The notes beneath the pieces are model-generated. The model searched no databases. It was not told the DNA's origin and saw only the letters and a list, made by a program, of their open reading frames with translations. From Actinomyces qiguomingii (GTDB taxonomy: Bacteria; Actinomycetota; Actinomycetes; Actinomycetales; Actinomycetaceae): 64,000 bases of DNA. The stretch covers positions 310,001 to 374,000 of the forward strand of contig NZ_CP025228.1 of the NCBI RefSeq assembly GCF_004102025.1, written 5' to 3'. How positions within the stretch are numbered: position 1 is the first letter of the stretch; every line of letters begins with the position of its first letter. The position numbers were made by a program, and so were the translations under genes. Below are positions 15,501 through 22,681 of this stretch, piece by piece.

Positions 15501-17993
15501 CGCACCCAGCTGCTCTCCCTGGACCCCGACGTCGTCGCCGAACTCATTGGGGACGGTGGCATCGCCGACCTGCTGGATCAGGAGGTCATGGCGCGGGTCG
15601 ACTCCGAACTGCAGCGCCTGGCGCCCGGGCGGCGGGTGCGCGCCGACGCCGAGGGCCTGGCCGACCTGCTGCGCGAGCTGGGCCCGCTCTCGGTCGGCGA
15701 GCTCGTGGCACGCTGCCGGGCCGACGACGACGCCGGCGTAAGCGCCGGGCTCGCGGAGCTGGAACGGGCGCGGCGCGCCTTCCCGGTGCGCGTGGGTGGG
15801 CGCGAGTGCTGGGCCCGCGCGGAGGACGCGGCGATGCTGCGCAGTGCTCTCGGTGTCGCGGTGCCCGACTGGGCGCAACGCCAGGGCGATGCGGATGCAT
15901 CCCTTGCCGCGGGAGTGTGCGCCGAAGCCCCCGCGGCCCCGGGTGGGCCGGATGCGGCCGACGTTTCGCCGAGCCCCATCACCGTGTCCCGCACACCATT
16001 GGCCGACCTGTTGCTGCGCTATGCGCGCACCCACGCAGCGGTGAGTGCCGAGGCGACGGCGGAGGCCTTCGGGCTGGGCCCGGCTGTGGCCGTGGAGGTA
16101 CTGCAGGTGCTGGTCGACGAGGGCACCCTCATGCGCCTGGGCGGCGGCGATCAGTCCCGCTGGATGGCGCCCGAAGTGTTCACCAGGGTGCGCAACCGTT
16201 CACTGGCCAAGGCCCGCGCCGCCGTGAAGCCGGTGCCGGCCGCGGCCCTGCAGCGGCTCGTGCTGGAGCGTGCCGGCATTACTGGCCGTGCGGAGGAGGC
16301 GGGTTCCGTATCAGCGGCGGCGGGGGCGCCGGCAGCGGCCGATACCGCCGAGGGCACCGGTGAAATCGGCGTCGGCGTCGCGCCCGCGCACGGCGTGGAG
16401 GCGCTCGCGGAGGCGATTGCCGCCCTGGAGGGCGTATGGCTGCCCGCCGGACTGTGGGAGGCGGTGGTCTTCCCAACCCGGGTCGCCGACTACCGTCCCG
16501 CCATGCTGGATGAGCTCATCGGATCCGGGGAAGTGGTCTGGCTCTGCCGGACACCGGGCGGGGCCGGGGCCGGACGGCGGGCCGAAGCAGATGCCGGGGC
16601 GGCGGACGCTGCGATGCCCTCCGCCGGGGCCTCCCCGAGGTCGCCGGCGACGACCATTCCCCCGGGGGCGCCCCGCGACCTGCCGGCCCCGGGCCGGGGT
16701 GGTGCCGTGCTGGGCGAGATCGCCTTCTTCCCCTCCGACTCGCCGCTGGCGCCCACGGTCGGTGATCCCGTGGGCAGGGACGAACTGGAGGCGCAGGAGC
16801 AGTGGGGACTGGTGCTTGCCGGGTGGCTCACGGCCGACTCCTTCGCACCGGCGCGGGCGCTCCTTCAGCCGCGGCCGACCGCCGCCCCGCCCCGGCGGGT
16901 GCGCAGTCGTCGTGCCCGCCGTTACGGCGGCTACCGTACCGGCTACTACACCGGCTGCGCTCGTACTGCGGGAGCAGCGGGCTCGCCGCCGTCGACGCAG
17001 CCCACAGCATCGACATCGTCGACCCCGCCCGCAGCGCCGGCGCCGCCGGAGTCGAGTCCCCGGCGGCAGTCGGCTTCGACCGGCGGAGCTCCCACCTTCG
17101 GCGGCACCACAACCACCTACGACCCGGTACTCGCCGCAGCGTTCGCGACCGCATCCTGGCGCCGACTCTCCCCGCCGCAGGTCACGGCCGAGGAGCAGGC
17201 CGTCGCCGACGTCGAATCCCTGCTCGACCGCTACGGCGTCGTCGGCCGGGACGTGGCGCTCGCCGCCGGAGTGCCGGGAGGCATTGGCCCGCTGCTGCCG
17301 GTGCTGCGCCGCATGGAGTATGCCGGTGTGGTGGCGCGCGGAGCATTCGTCGCCGGGCTCGGGCCGAGTCAGTTCGCCGACCGGGAGACCGTCGACCGGC
17401 TGCGCGCCCTGGCCGTGCGGGATACGACCGCCGGCGACGGGCGCTCCGAGGTGGCCGACCACTTCGTTGCGTCCGCCGCTGCGGCGTCGAATGAGCCCAC
17501 GACCGGACGGCAGTCGGCACCCCCACCCACCTGCCGCCCCGAGCCGCCGGTGGTTTTGGACCTGAAGGATCCCGCCTGCCTCGTGGGCGGCGTCGTCCCC
17601 TGGCCCGAGCCGGTACTGCCGCCGGAGTTGGCGGCACGGGGCGCGGATGTCGCAGGCGCCCCAGATGCCGGCGAGTTGCCGCGCCCGGCCGCCCGGCAGG
17701 GCACGCGCGTCGTCCTGATCGGCGGGCGGCCGGTGCTGCACGCGGTCGATCGGCTGCGCGCCCTGACCTGCTACACCACCGAGACGGCGGAGCTGGAACG
17801 CGCGCTGGCCGCCGTCGTCGCCGCCGAGACCCGCGCCGCGCTGCGGGATGCTGCTCGTACGGGCAAACGCGTGGTGGAGACGCTCAACGGCATTACCGCA
17901 CTCGATCGGGTGGTCGGCGACCTGCTTCAGACGGCCGGGCTGGTACGCGACCCGCGCGGCATGCGCCTGCACATCGACCCCTACCGGAGCTGA
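12585..17993 (+). CDS. lhr: Lhr-family ATP-dependent DNA helicase
   Basis: This 1802-residue superfamily 2 helicase has Q-motif region TPVQRRAWAAIGRGE, Walker A APTGSGKT (residues 46-53) and DEIH box (196-199), then motifs SATVRP, TLVFVNSRGACERL, TASLELGIDMGAIDLVLQ and QRVGRAEH. The long C-terminal region carries the Lhr winged-helix and Lhr-core domains (for example WRIRQIEPDRVIVDPAPGR). Lhr acts in DNA repair and unwinds 3' to 5'. It is longer than typical Lhr (about 1500-1600) because of Ala/Pro-rich insertions near residues 1330-1370 and 1430-1520. TATCCT at 12572 sits 7 bp before the ATG, which suits a leaderless transcript; the more upstream in-frame start at 12507 has no support. Confidence 0.92.
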   Translation: MSPTLPDDFTPATRAWFDAAFPAGPTPVQRRAWAAIGRGENALVIAPTGSGKTLAAFLSAIDRLSRPAAQAAQGDDPTPAGTAPAGAAPAERRRTRQPRVRGVRVLYISPLKALGADVERNLRRPLAGITAAAEDLAEPAAPVTVGMRTGDTTPAERRRLGTRPPDILITTPESLYLMLTSAVRETLRSVETVIVDEIHSFAGQKRGTHLALSLERLDELLPRPAQRIGLSATVRPRAEIARFLGGIHPVSVIADDDAHATPDVTVAAPVADMTRVPATWDRRERALRGTPRRGGTAGARAGAGAPARMTSSIWPHIEHALLEQILAHRTTLVFVNSRGACERLTAHLNEDYAAYLAERDRHPAPEAERGAAPAATAGVAAPHAPDVAADLSDPPATGEPVRHHESWEMGASQHTQPLPAGAPVIARAHHGSVSKEQRREVEEELKSGRLRCVVATASLELGIDMGAIDLVLQVAPPPSVAAGLQRVGRAEHRVGGRPRGTIYPIQRTQLVDAVVVAEGMRTGSIEHTALVPNALDVLAQQTVAAVAVEDRTADDWYATVTRAAPYANLPRSAFDAVLNLLAGGYASAGLADLVPRIVWDHATGVLTARPGAQRLAVAASGTIPDRGLFPVMLPEGDAAGRRRVGELDEEMVNESSVGDVITLGTASWRIRQIEPDRVIVDPAPGRSARLPFWHGEGAGRPAATGAAKGAFLRQAAAVLGDGGLAEAPESALTRRLERAGLDASARANLVALLREQRSATGVVPSDTTLVLERCRDENDAWRLILHSPFGRRVHEPWALAVKERARRLLGFDPQIATADDGMVLLAPPSERPPGAELFTFDAADIEQLVRSRVDQTAVFAARFRECAARALLMPASHPGRRAPLWLQRLKAGQLLEAVRQFPGFPVSVEAARECLQDVWDLPALRGLMERLAAGTATLVEAVTQTPSPFAGPLLFGYTSAFLYQEDLPHAERRTQLLSLDPDVVAELIGDGGIADLLDQEVMARVDSELQRLAPGRRVRADAEGLADLLRELGPLSVGELVARCRADDDAGVSAGLAELERARRAFPVRVGGRECWARAEDAAMLRSALGVAVPDWAQRQGDADASLAAGVCAEAPAAPGGPDAADVSPSPITVSRTPLADLLLRYARTHAAVSAEATAEAFGLGPAVAVEVLQVLVDEGTLMRLGGGDQSRWMAPEVFTRVRNRSLAKARAAVKPVPAAALQRLVLERAGITGRAEEAGSVSAAAGAPAAADTAEGTGEIGVGVAPAHGVEALAEAIAALEGVWLPAGLWEAVVFPTRVADYRPAMLDELIGSGEVVWLCRTPGGAGAGRRAEADAGAADAAMPSAGASPRSPATTIPPGAPRDLPAPGRGGAVLGEIAFFPSDSPLAPTVGDPVGRDELEAQEQWGLVLAGWLTADSFAPARALLQPRPTAAPPRRVRSRRARRYGGYRTGYYTGCARTAGAAGSPPSTQPTASTSSTPPAAPAPPESSPRRQSASTGGAPTFGGTTTTYDPVLAAAFATASWRRLSPPQVTAEEQAVADVESLLDRYGVVGRDVALAAGVPGGIGPLLPVLRRMEYAGVVARGAFVAGLGPSQFADRETVDRLRALAVRDTTAGDGRSEVADHFVASAAAASNEPTTGRQSAPPPTCRPEPPVVLDLKDPACLVGGVVPWPEPVLPPELAARGADVAGAPDAGELPRPAARQGTRVVLIGGRPVLHAVDRLRALTCYTTETAELERALAAVVAAETRAALRDAARTGKRVVETLNGITALDRVVGDLLQTAGLVRDPRGMRLHIDPYRS

Positions 17994-17996
17994 GCC

Positions 17997-18149
17997 GTGA
18001 CCGACCCACACCCGCTGACCGGAGCGCTTTTCGACTCGCCCGTCCCGCCGGGAGTCGGCTGGCTGGAGGACCCCGCCGATGGCAACCGACGTTGTGGACG
18101 GTGTGCGGGCAGGATCGAAGAACTCGCCATCACTGTTCCGTGCGTGTAG
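17997..18149 (+). pseudogene. Truncated 5' gene fragment downstream of lhr
   Basis: A GTG 3 bp after the lhr stop opens VTDPHPLTGALFDSPVPPGV followed by GWLEDPADG, which looks like the natural start of a cotranscribed gene. After about 28 residues the composition changes and the frame ends at 18149, overlapping the convergent regulator gene. The original product is not recognisable from so little; a DNA glycosylase or another repair partner of Lhr is only a guess. Confidence 0.35.
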
Positions 18150-18459
18150 GAGTGGCCAAAGGCCTTCCGATTAGAGCCTGTAAGTCGTTCACATATTTAT
18201 CGAAGGCGGTGATGCCCCGGCCGGTGACTCTGATTCGTGTCTGGGCGACGCCGCGGCGAGTGAAAGTCTTGGTTGTCGCGAGGTATCCTGCATGTTCAAG
18301 ACGCTTAATATGGGCGGACATGTTTCCGGGCGTCATTTCGAGGAGGTCCTGGAGCCGGGAGAAAGTGATCTCACTGTCCTCGCCCAACTCAACTAATGCC
18401 GCCATTATCTTGAGACGCGTAGGGGCATGGATCAACTCGTCCATCTCAACGGAAGACAC
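18130..18459 (-). CDS. Winged-helix transcriptional regulator (MarR/PF13601-like)
   Basis: This 109-residue protein reads MDELIHAPTRLKIMAALVEL near the start, then ITFSRLQDLLEMTPGNMSAH, IKRLEHAGYLATTKTF and RRGVAQTRIRVTGRGITAFD. This is the compact winged-helix fold of small ArsR/MarR-like repressors, with TPGNMSAHIKRLE as recognition helix. It is the last gene of the minus-strand ABC transporter cluster, so it probably regulates that operon. The palindrome upstream of the cluster (22469-22484) is a candidate operator. Confidence 0.8.
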   Translation of the reverse strand: MSSVEMDELIHAPTRLKIMAALVELGEDSEITFSRLQDLLEMTPGNMSAHIKRLEHAGYLATTKTFTRRGVAQTRIRVTGRGITAFDKYVNDLQALIGRPLATPTRTEQ

Positions 18460-18536
18460 TGTACTGCACCTCGAGGCCTATTCGTGGGATCGCTCTTGCT
18501 CTGCGGGAACACGGGGCGTTGGGCATATGGAACAAC

Positions 18537-19178
18537 CTAGTGTCGCGCGCGTGCCGTCGGAGATGTGGATAACGTTCTATGACCGGGAGGCCGGGTAGTT
18601 AGGGCGCAGAAGAGAAATCCGGCCCCGGAGAGTATGCCGATAGTCGGCAGCATGAGAGGCATGCCGAGTAGCATGCCGACAACCCCGACTGCGATCAGCC
18701 ACAGGCCTAGGCCTCGCTCCCTGAGACTGTTGTTGAGATAGGTGCCTGAGAATGCATAAATGGCGCCCATGAGAATGCAGGACGTCCCATAAGCGACGTG
18801 TTCTACGCTGTCGAGCCGTAACAGCGCAGCCGCCGCTGTGCTGATTGACGCCGTCAGTATTAGACCAATCAACCAGGCGGTTCCGAAGATGGCGGGCCGC
18901 CTGGATGCATGTCCGTGAACGCCGCGGTACTGCTTGAAGCTGTGGGTGAAGATCATGAGCAGTGAAGCCATGCCGACGATAGCAACTATCCAACCCGCAC
19001 CACCAACAGTAGGAGATACCTGCAGCAGGGCGTACTGTCCACCGAATCCTAAGACGTAAGTCGCCGCGAGGAGCAGGTACACGAAACGGTCGTTGATCTG
19101 TGTGCGACGGCGAAAAAACATACGGAGCTCATCGATTCGCTCGACGATGACTGCCGCCTCATCTCTCTCATCATGCAT
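18537..19178 (-). CDS. Integral membrane protein of the ABC cluster
   Basis: This is a 213-residue hydrophobic protein with about six predicted membrane segments after a charged N-terminus (MHDERDEAAVIVERIDELRM). Segments include VYLLLAATYVLGFGGQYALL, WIVAIVGMASLLMIF, GTAWLIGLILTASISTA and GLWLIAVGVVGMLLGMPLML. The family is unrecognised. The ATG at 19178 is chosen over longer starts because GGGAG lies just upstream. It lies between the permease and the regulator genes on the same strand and probably belongs to the same operon, as a second membrane subunit or accessory factor. Third-position GC is lower than in neighbouring housekeeping genes, compatible with acquisition. Confidence 0.65.
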   Translation of the reverse strand: MHDERDEAAVIVERIDELRMFFRRRTQINDRFVYLLLAATYVLGFGGQYALLQVSPTVGGAGWIVAIVGMASLLMIFTHSFKQYRGVHGHASRRPAIFGTAWLIGLILTASISTAAAALLRLDSVEHVAYGTSCILMGAIYAFSGTYLNNSLRERGLGLWLIAVGVVGMLLGMPLMLPTIGILSGAGFLFCALTTRPPGHRTLSTSPTARARH

Positions 19179-19331
19179 GCTGTTCTCCCTTCCTTCGCCA
19201 ACATACGAGTCTACATGATGCGGGCGCACCGGGAGGGTTGTTCGGCCGAGGCGGATGCGGGCATTCCTCAAAAGGCTCCCCGTGGCGGGATGCCGGTGGT
19301 GAGGGGATTGTGGAAACCATGTGCCGACGCT

Positions 19332-20111
19332 CTATCTGAAGTTCTTTCCTTCATCGCGACGGTACAGCGCTACTGAGCCGATGGTGGCAACAACGGTCCA
19401 TACGAGAATGATCGCTAGGTTGCTTGGGATGAATGGCCGGTTGCTTAGGTAATCAGAAGTGATGGCGCCAGCTGCGCCTGTAGGTAGAAACTTGGCAACG
19501 GCGTCGACCCACGTTGGCATGGGCATACCGCTAATGCCACCGAAGAGGATCATGACAAACGCGACTGTTAGACTTACTGCGAGAGCGGTCTTCTTCGAGA
19601 GTAGGAATCCAAGGGCTAGGCCTAGTGTTGTGATGGGAAGGGTGAGCAGTAGGGCGACGCCGAGGATTACTACCGCTTGGTTGAGTGTGGGGTGTGCGGC
19701 GGTGACCAGTACGCCGATGAGGAAGGTTCCGGTCGCGCTGATGAGGGCACACACTATAGGCGCGATAAGCCAACCTGCCAGGCGCGGGCCTGGTCCTGTG
19801 GGTAGGGTGCGCGAAAATAGGTAGAACTCGCTTTCGCGTGCTTCGGGCACTCCGGTGGCGGGAAAGTTCGTGCACACCATTAGTACACCCACGAGGCTCA
19901 GGTATCCTATTAGGGAGAGAGCAAGGTTGGAGTCGGACTGAATATTCATCGGCGAGACGAAGAAGAACATTAGCATAATCAGCGGATATGCTATGTTGAG
20001 GATTACAGCGGTAGGTTCTCTCAGCCATATTGCGAGCTCGAACCGCGTCCATTCTCTGGCCAGTTTTATTTGCGATTGGAGAATGACCGTCGTGTCTGTC
20101 CCAGTACTCAT
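19332..20111 (-). CDS. ABC-2 type transporter permease
   Basis: This 259-residue protein has about six membrane segments, an N-terminal cytoplasmic helix (KLAREWTRFELAIWLREPTA) and the ABC-2 export layout ending in SVALYRRDEGKNFR. The start overlaps the stop of the ATPase gene as ATGA, so the two were translationally coupled. With the ATPase gene split by an IS, the transporter is probably non-functional unless another ATPase serves it. The substrate is unknown. GC content is modest compared with the window average. Confidence 0.8.
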   Translation of the reverse strand: MSTGTDTTVILQSQIKLAREWTRFELAIWLREPTAVILNIAYPLIMLMFFFVSPMNIQSDSNLALSLIGYLSLVGVLMVCTNFPATGVPEARESEFYLFSRTLPTGPGPRLAGWLIAPIVCALISATGTFLIGVLVTAAHPTLNQAVVILGVALLLTLPITTLGLALGFLLSKKTALAVSLTVAFVMILFGGISGMPMPTWVDAVAKFLPTGAAGAITSDYLSNRPFIPSNLAIILVWTVVATIGSVALYRRDEGKNFR

Positions 20112-20438
20112 GATGCCTCCTGACCGATAGATAGTTGCGCGAACGCTTCCTCCAGGCTGGGCTTGCGGATGTCGATGTCGGAGTAGTCAACTCCAGCGTC
20201 GGCCAGTGATTGGAGTGCGGCACTGGCGTCGTCTACGTGAAGGATGACGTCTCGTCCCTCCCGCTGAGCGCTGCGGATGTTCGCGAGGTTTAATGCGCGG
20301 TCGTCGGAGGTCGTCAGGCGGATGACGGTAGTCGCCGCACCTCGAACAAAGGAGGATGCGTCGTCGTCGGCGTTGATATGACCGTCCCGGATCATTACGA
20401 TGCGGTCAGCGAGCGCTTGAACTTCGTCGAGGTAATGG

Positions 20439-21886
20439 GGCTCTTCGCGTTTAGGGGTGTAGTAGCTGTTGTCTGAAGCCTCCGGCGTGGATGAGGCTGC
20501 GGATGGTGTAGTTGGTCAGATTCCTGAAGCCCAGGGCGATGCCGCGTAGGTGCTCCAGGCGGCCGTTGACTGCTTCAGTGGGTCCGTTGGATGTGCCGCG
20601 GTGGTCGAAGTAGGCGAGTATGTCTTCGCGCCGCTGGGCCAGGGTCTTGCCCAGCGACTTCAGCTCTTCGAGGGCGTCAGGCACGCCGGTGGTGAGGGTC
20701 TGCATCACTTTCTCCATCAGGGTCTTGCCCTGGGCGGGGGCCTTGGCGCGGTAGGCGGCCATGATCTTCTGATACACGCCCCACATGATCTCTACCGGAG
20801 TGTTGTGGGGGTCGGCGAACAGTTGTTCGAGACGCTCCCAGCCCTTGTCGCTCACCAGGCCCGCCCCGGTGCGCAGCAGCCTGCGGGCCTTGTACAGGGG
20901 GTCGTCCTTACGGCCCCGCCGCCCGGTGGTCTCGCGCTGGGTGCGGCGGCGGCACTCATCCAGCTTGTCCCCGGCCAGCGCGACCACGTGGAAGGGGTCC
21001 ATGACCTCCGTCGCGCCGGGTAGGGCCTCGGCGGCGGCGGTCTTGAAGCCCGCGAACCCATCCATCGAGACCACCTCGATCCGGCTGCGCCAGTCCTCGT
21101 CGCGTTCCTGGAGCCATTGCTTGAAGGCCTGCTTGGAGCGGCCTTCGATCATGTCCAGCAGGCGGGAGGGGCCGGTACGGTCGCGCACGGGTGTAAGGTC
21201 GATGATGACGGTGACGTACTTGTCGCCCTTGCGGGTGTGCCGCCAAACATGCTCATCCACCCCGATGACCTCCACACCCTTCAGACGTCCAGGATCATTG
21301 ATCAAGCGGTCCTTGGCCCGCTCAAGGACGGCCTCATTGGCGGTGTGCCAGGACACCCCCAGAGCTGCCGCCACACGCGAGATGGACATGAACTCCACCC
21401 CCACGGCCCGGATCGCCCACTCCTTGGCCGCCAAGGTCAGCCTCGCCCGCTTGGCGGCCGCACGAGACGCGTCCTGCCTCCACACACGCCCACAGCCCTG
21501 GCAGCGCCACCGGCGCAGCCGCACCAGCAAGTGGGTTGGGCGCCAGCCCACCGGAACATGCGCCAGCCGCCTCGCGACGGTCCCCACCGGGGCGCCCTGG
21601 GCCCCGCAGACCCGGCAGAACGCATCCTCCTCGCAGACCTGCAGCCGACACTCCACCAGTGCACCGCCGCCATCTATGCGCATGCCGGTGACAGTCAGTC
21701 CCAGCGCGTCCAGGCCCAGGAAACTAGCAAAATCAGGGGCAGCAAAGGTAGTCTCGGCCATGTCGAGGTCTCCGTGATCGGTGGTGTTCAGCAACCACCA
21801 ATCATCGGGGACCTCGACCCCTACCCGCCCCTGCGACACGCGCACCCACGACTACCCCACCACCACACCCTCAAACACGAAGAGCC
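20439..21886 (-). mobile_element. ISL3-family insertion sequence, copy 1 (intact)
   Basis: This 1448-bp element ends in imperfect inverted repeats: GGCTCTTCGCGTTTAGGGG on the left and GGCTCTTCGTGTTTGAGGG on the right, inverted. It is flanked by an exact 8-bp target duplication GGTAATGG (20431-20438 and 21887-21894), the size expected for ISL3. It interrupts the ABC ATPase gene. Confidence 0.93.
20451..21761 (-). CDS. ISL3-family transposase
   Basis: This 436-residue transposase has an N-terminal zinc-finger region (CEEDAFCRVCGAQG, CQGCGRVW), a helix-turn-helix (SISRVAAALGVSWHTANEAV) and the DDE domain with GVDEHVWRH, VVSMDGFAGF and NGPTEAVNGRLE. The length and order match active ISL3 transposases. 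The frame is uninterrupted, so this copy could supply transposase for the second, decayed copy and for the transposase-less segments with similar ends. The ATG at 21761 starts the conserved MAETTFAAPDFASFLGLDAL; longer frames run into the IS end. Confidence 0.93.
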   Translation of the reverse strand: MAETTFAAPDFASFLGLDALGLTVTGMRIDGGGALVECRLQVCEEDAFCRVCGAQGAPVGTVARRLAHVPVGWRPTHLLVRLRRWRCQGCGRVWRQDASRAAAKRARLTLAAKEWAIRAVGVEFMSISRVAAALGVSWHTANEAVLERAKDRLINDPGRLKGVEVIGVDEHVWRHTRKGDKYVTVIIDLTPVRDRTGPSRLLDMIEGRSKQAFKQWLQERDEDWRSRIEVVSMDGFAGFKTAAAEALPGATEVMDPFHVVALAGDKLDECRRRTQRETTGRRGRKDDPLYKARRLLRTGAGLVSDKGWERLEQLFADPHNTPVEIMWGVYQKIMAAYRAKAPAQGKTLMEKVMQTLTTGVPDALEELKSLGKTLAQRREDILAYFDHRGTSNGPTEAVNGRLEHLRGIALGFRNLTNYTIRSLIHAGGFRQQLLHP

Positions 21887-22468
21887 GGTAATGGCTCGTA
21901 AGCAAAATCGTGACGCCCTGACTGGCTCTTTCCTGGATGGTGTCCCACAGGTGGCGTCGCGCGCTCACGTCCAACCCCGTTGACGGCTCGTCGAGCAGCA
22001 CGAGGCGAGGCCGGCCAACGAATGCGAGCGCGACGGACAGGAGCCGCTGTTGCCCTCCGGATAGCGAGCCTGCGGCCTTTTTGGAGAGGTGGTCGAGGCC
22101 GAAGGCGCTGAGCAAGTCCTCGGGAGCTTCGTGGTCAGCGAAGTGTTCGGCCACGAACCGTACGAGTTTGAGGACGCTCATGTTCTTGACGATTCCGGGG
22201 CCTTGAGGTGTAACTCCGAGGTGGACTCTGGCCTCGGGGGTGCGCGGATCGACTCCGAACAGCTTGACCTTACCGGCGCTTGGGCGGCGCAGGCCGGCGA
22301 TGAGGCTGAGAAGTGTTGTCTTGCCCGATCCGTTCGGCCCGAGTAGGCCCACGGTCCCGCCAGTGCTTATCTGGAGGTTGAGTCCCGTGAGCGCACGCAC
22401 CTGGCCGAAGCGCTTGTCTACATTCTCTAGCGCCACGGGTGTGTCGAAATGAAGCCGCATGACACCTC

Positions 22469-22484
22469 CTACGCGATTGCGTAG
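22469..22484. promoter_or_regulatory. Palindrome upstream of the ABC operon, candidate operator
   Basis: CTACGCGATTGCGTAG is a palindrome with perfect 6-bp arms directly upstream of the AGGAGG ribosome site of the ATPase gene. A second, weaker palindrome (CTCTA to TAGAG) lies next to it. Both suit binding by the winged-helix repressor encoded at the end of the operon. Confidence 0.45.
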
Positions 22485-22681
22485 AGGACTCTATGGCGTA
22501 GAGTGGCTCCTGTCAAGAGCGTCATTAGGTCCGCGTCGGTGCTCGCGCGCGAAGGTTGGGTCGCTCCGGCAAGGCGGTTACGAAGGCCACGGGGCGAGCG
22601 TGTTAAGCCCTGCCCTCCGGATGGGGCGCGTGCAGTCTGGTGTCGAGCGACTCTGCGTTCGTTTCGCCGACCGCCGGGTCC

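Larger units (their letters stand above)
20108..22460 (-). pseudogene. ABC transporter ATP-binding protein gene split by an ISL3 insertion
   Basis: The 5' part (22460 to 21887) encodes MRLHFDTPVALENVDKRFG, Walker A GLLGPNGSGKTT, signature SLSGGQQRLLSVALAF and Walker B LVLLDEPSTGLD, up to VTILLTSHY. The 3' part (20438 to 20108) resumes LDEVQALADRIVMIRDGHIN and runs to the stop. Removing the IS and one copy of the 8-bp duplication GGTAATGG restores one frame of about 300 residues, the normal length of the family. The start has a perfect AGGAGG. The allele as sequenced encodes only a truncated protein with an IS-derived tail. Confidence 0.9.

Noticed and set aside
16311..18011. Long minus-strand open frame of 566 codons opposite lhr
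   Set aside because: It is antisense to a gene with clear helicase motifs, and its composition (His, Gly, Arg, Gln-rich) is that of a shadow of GC-rich coding DNA.
20439..22460. Truncated ATPase frame with the tail RLFVFEGVVVG as a natural short protein
   Set aside because: The last residues are read from the ISL3 end; the natural C-terminus continues on the other side of the IS.
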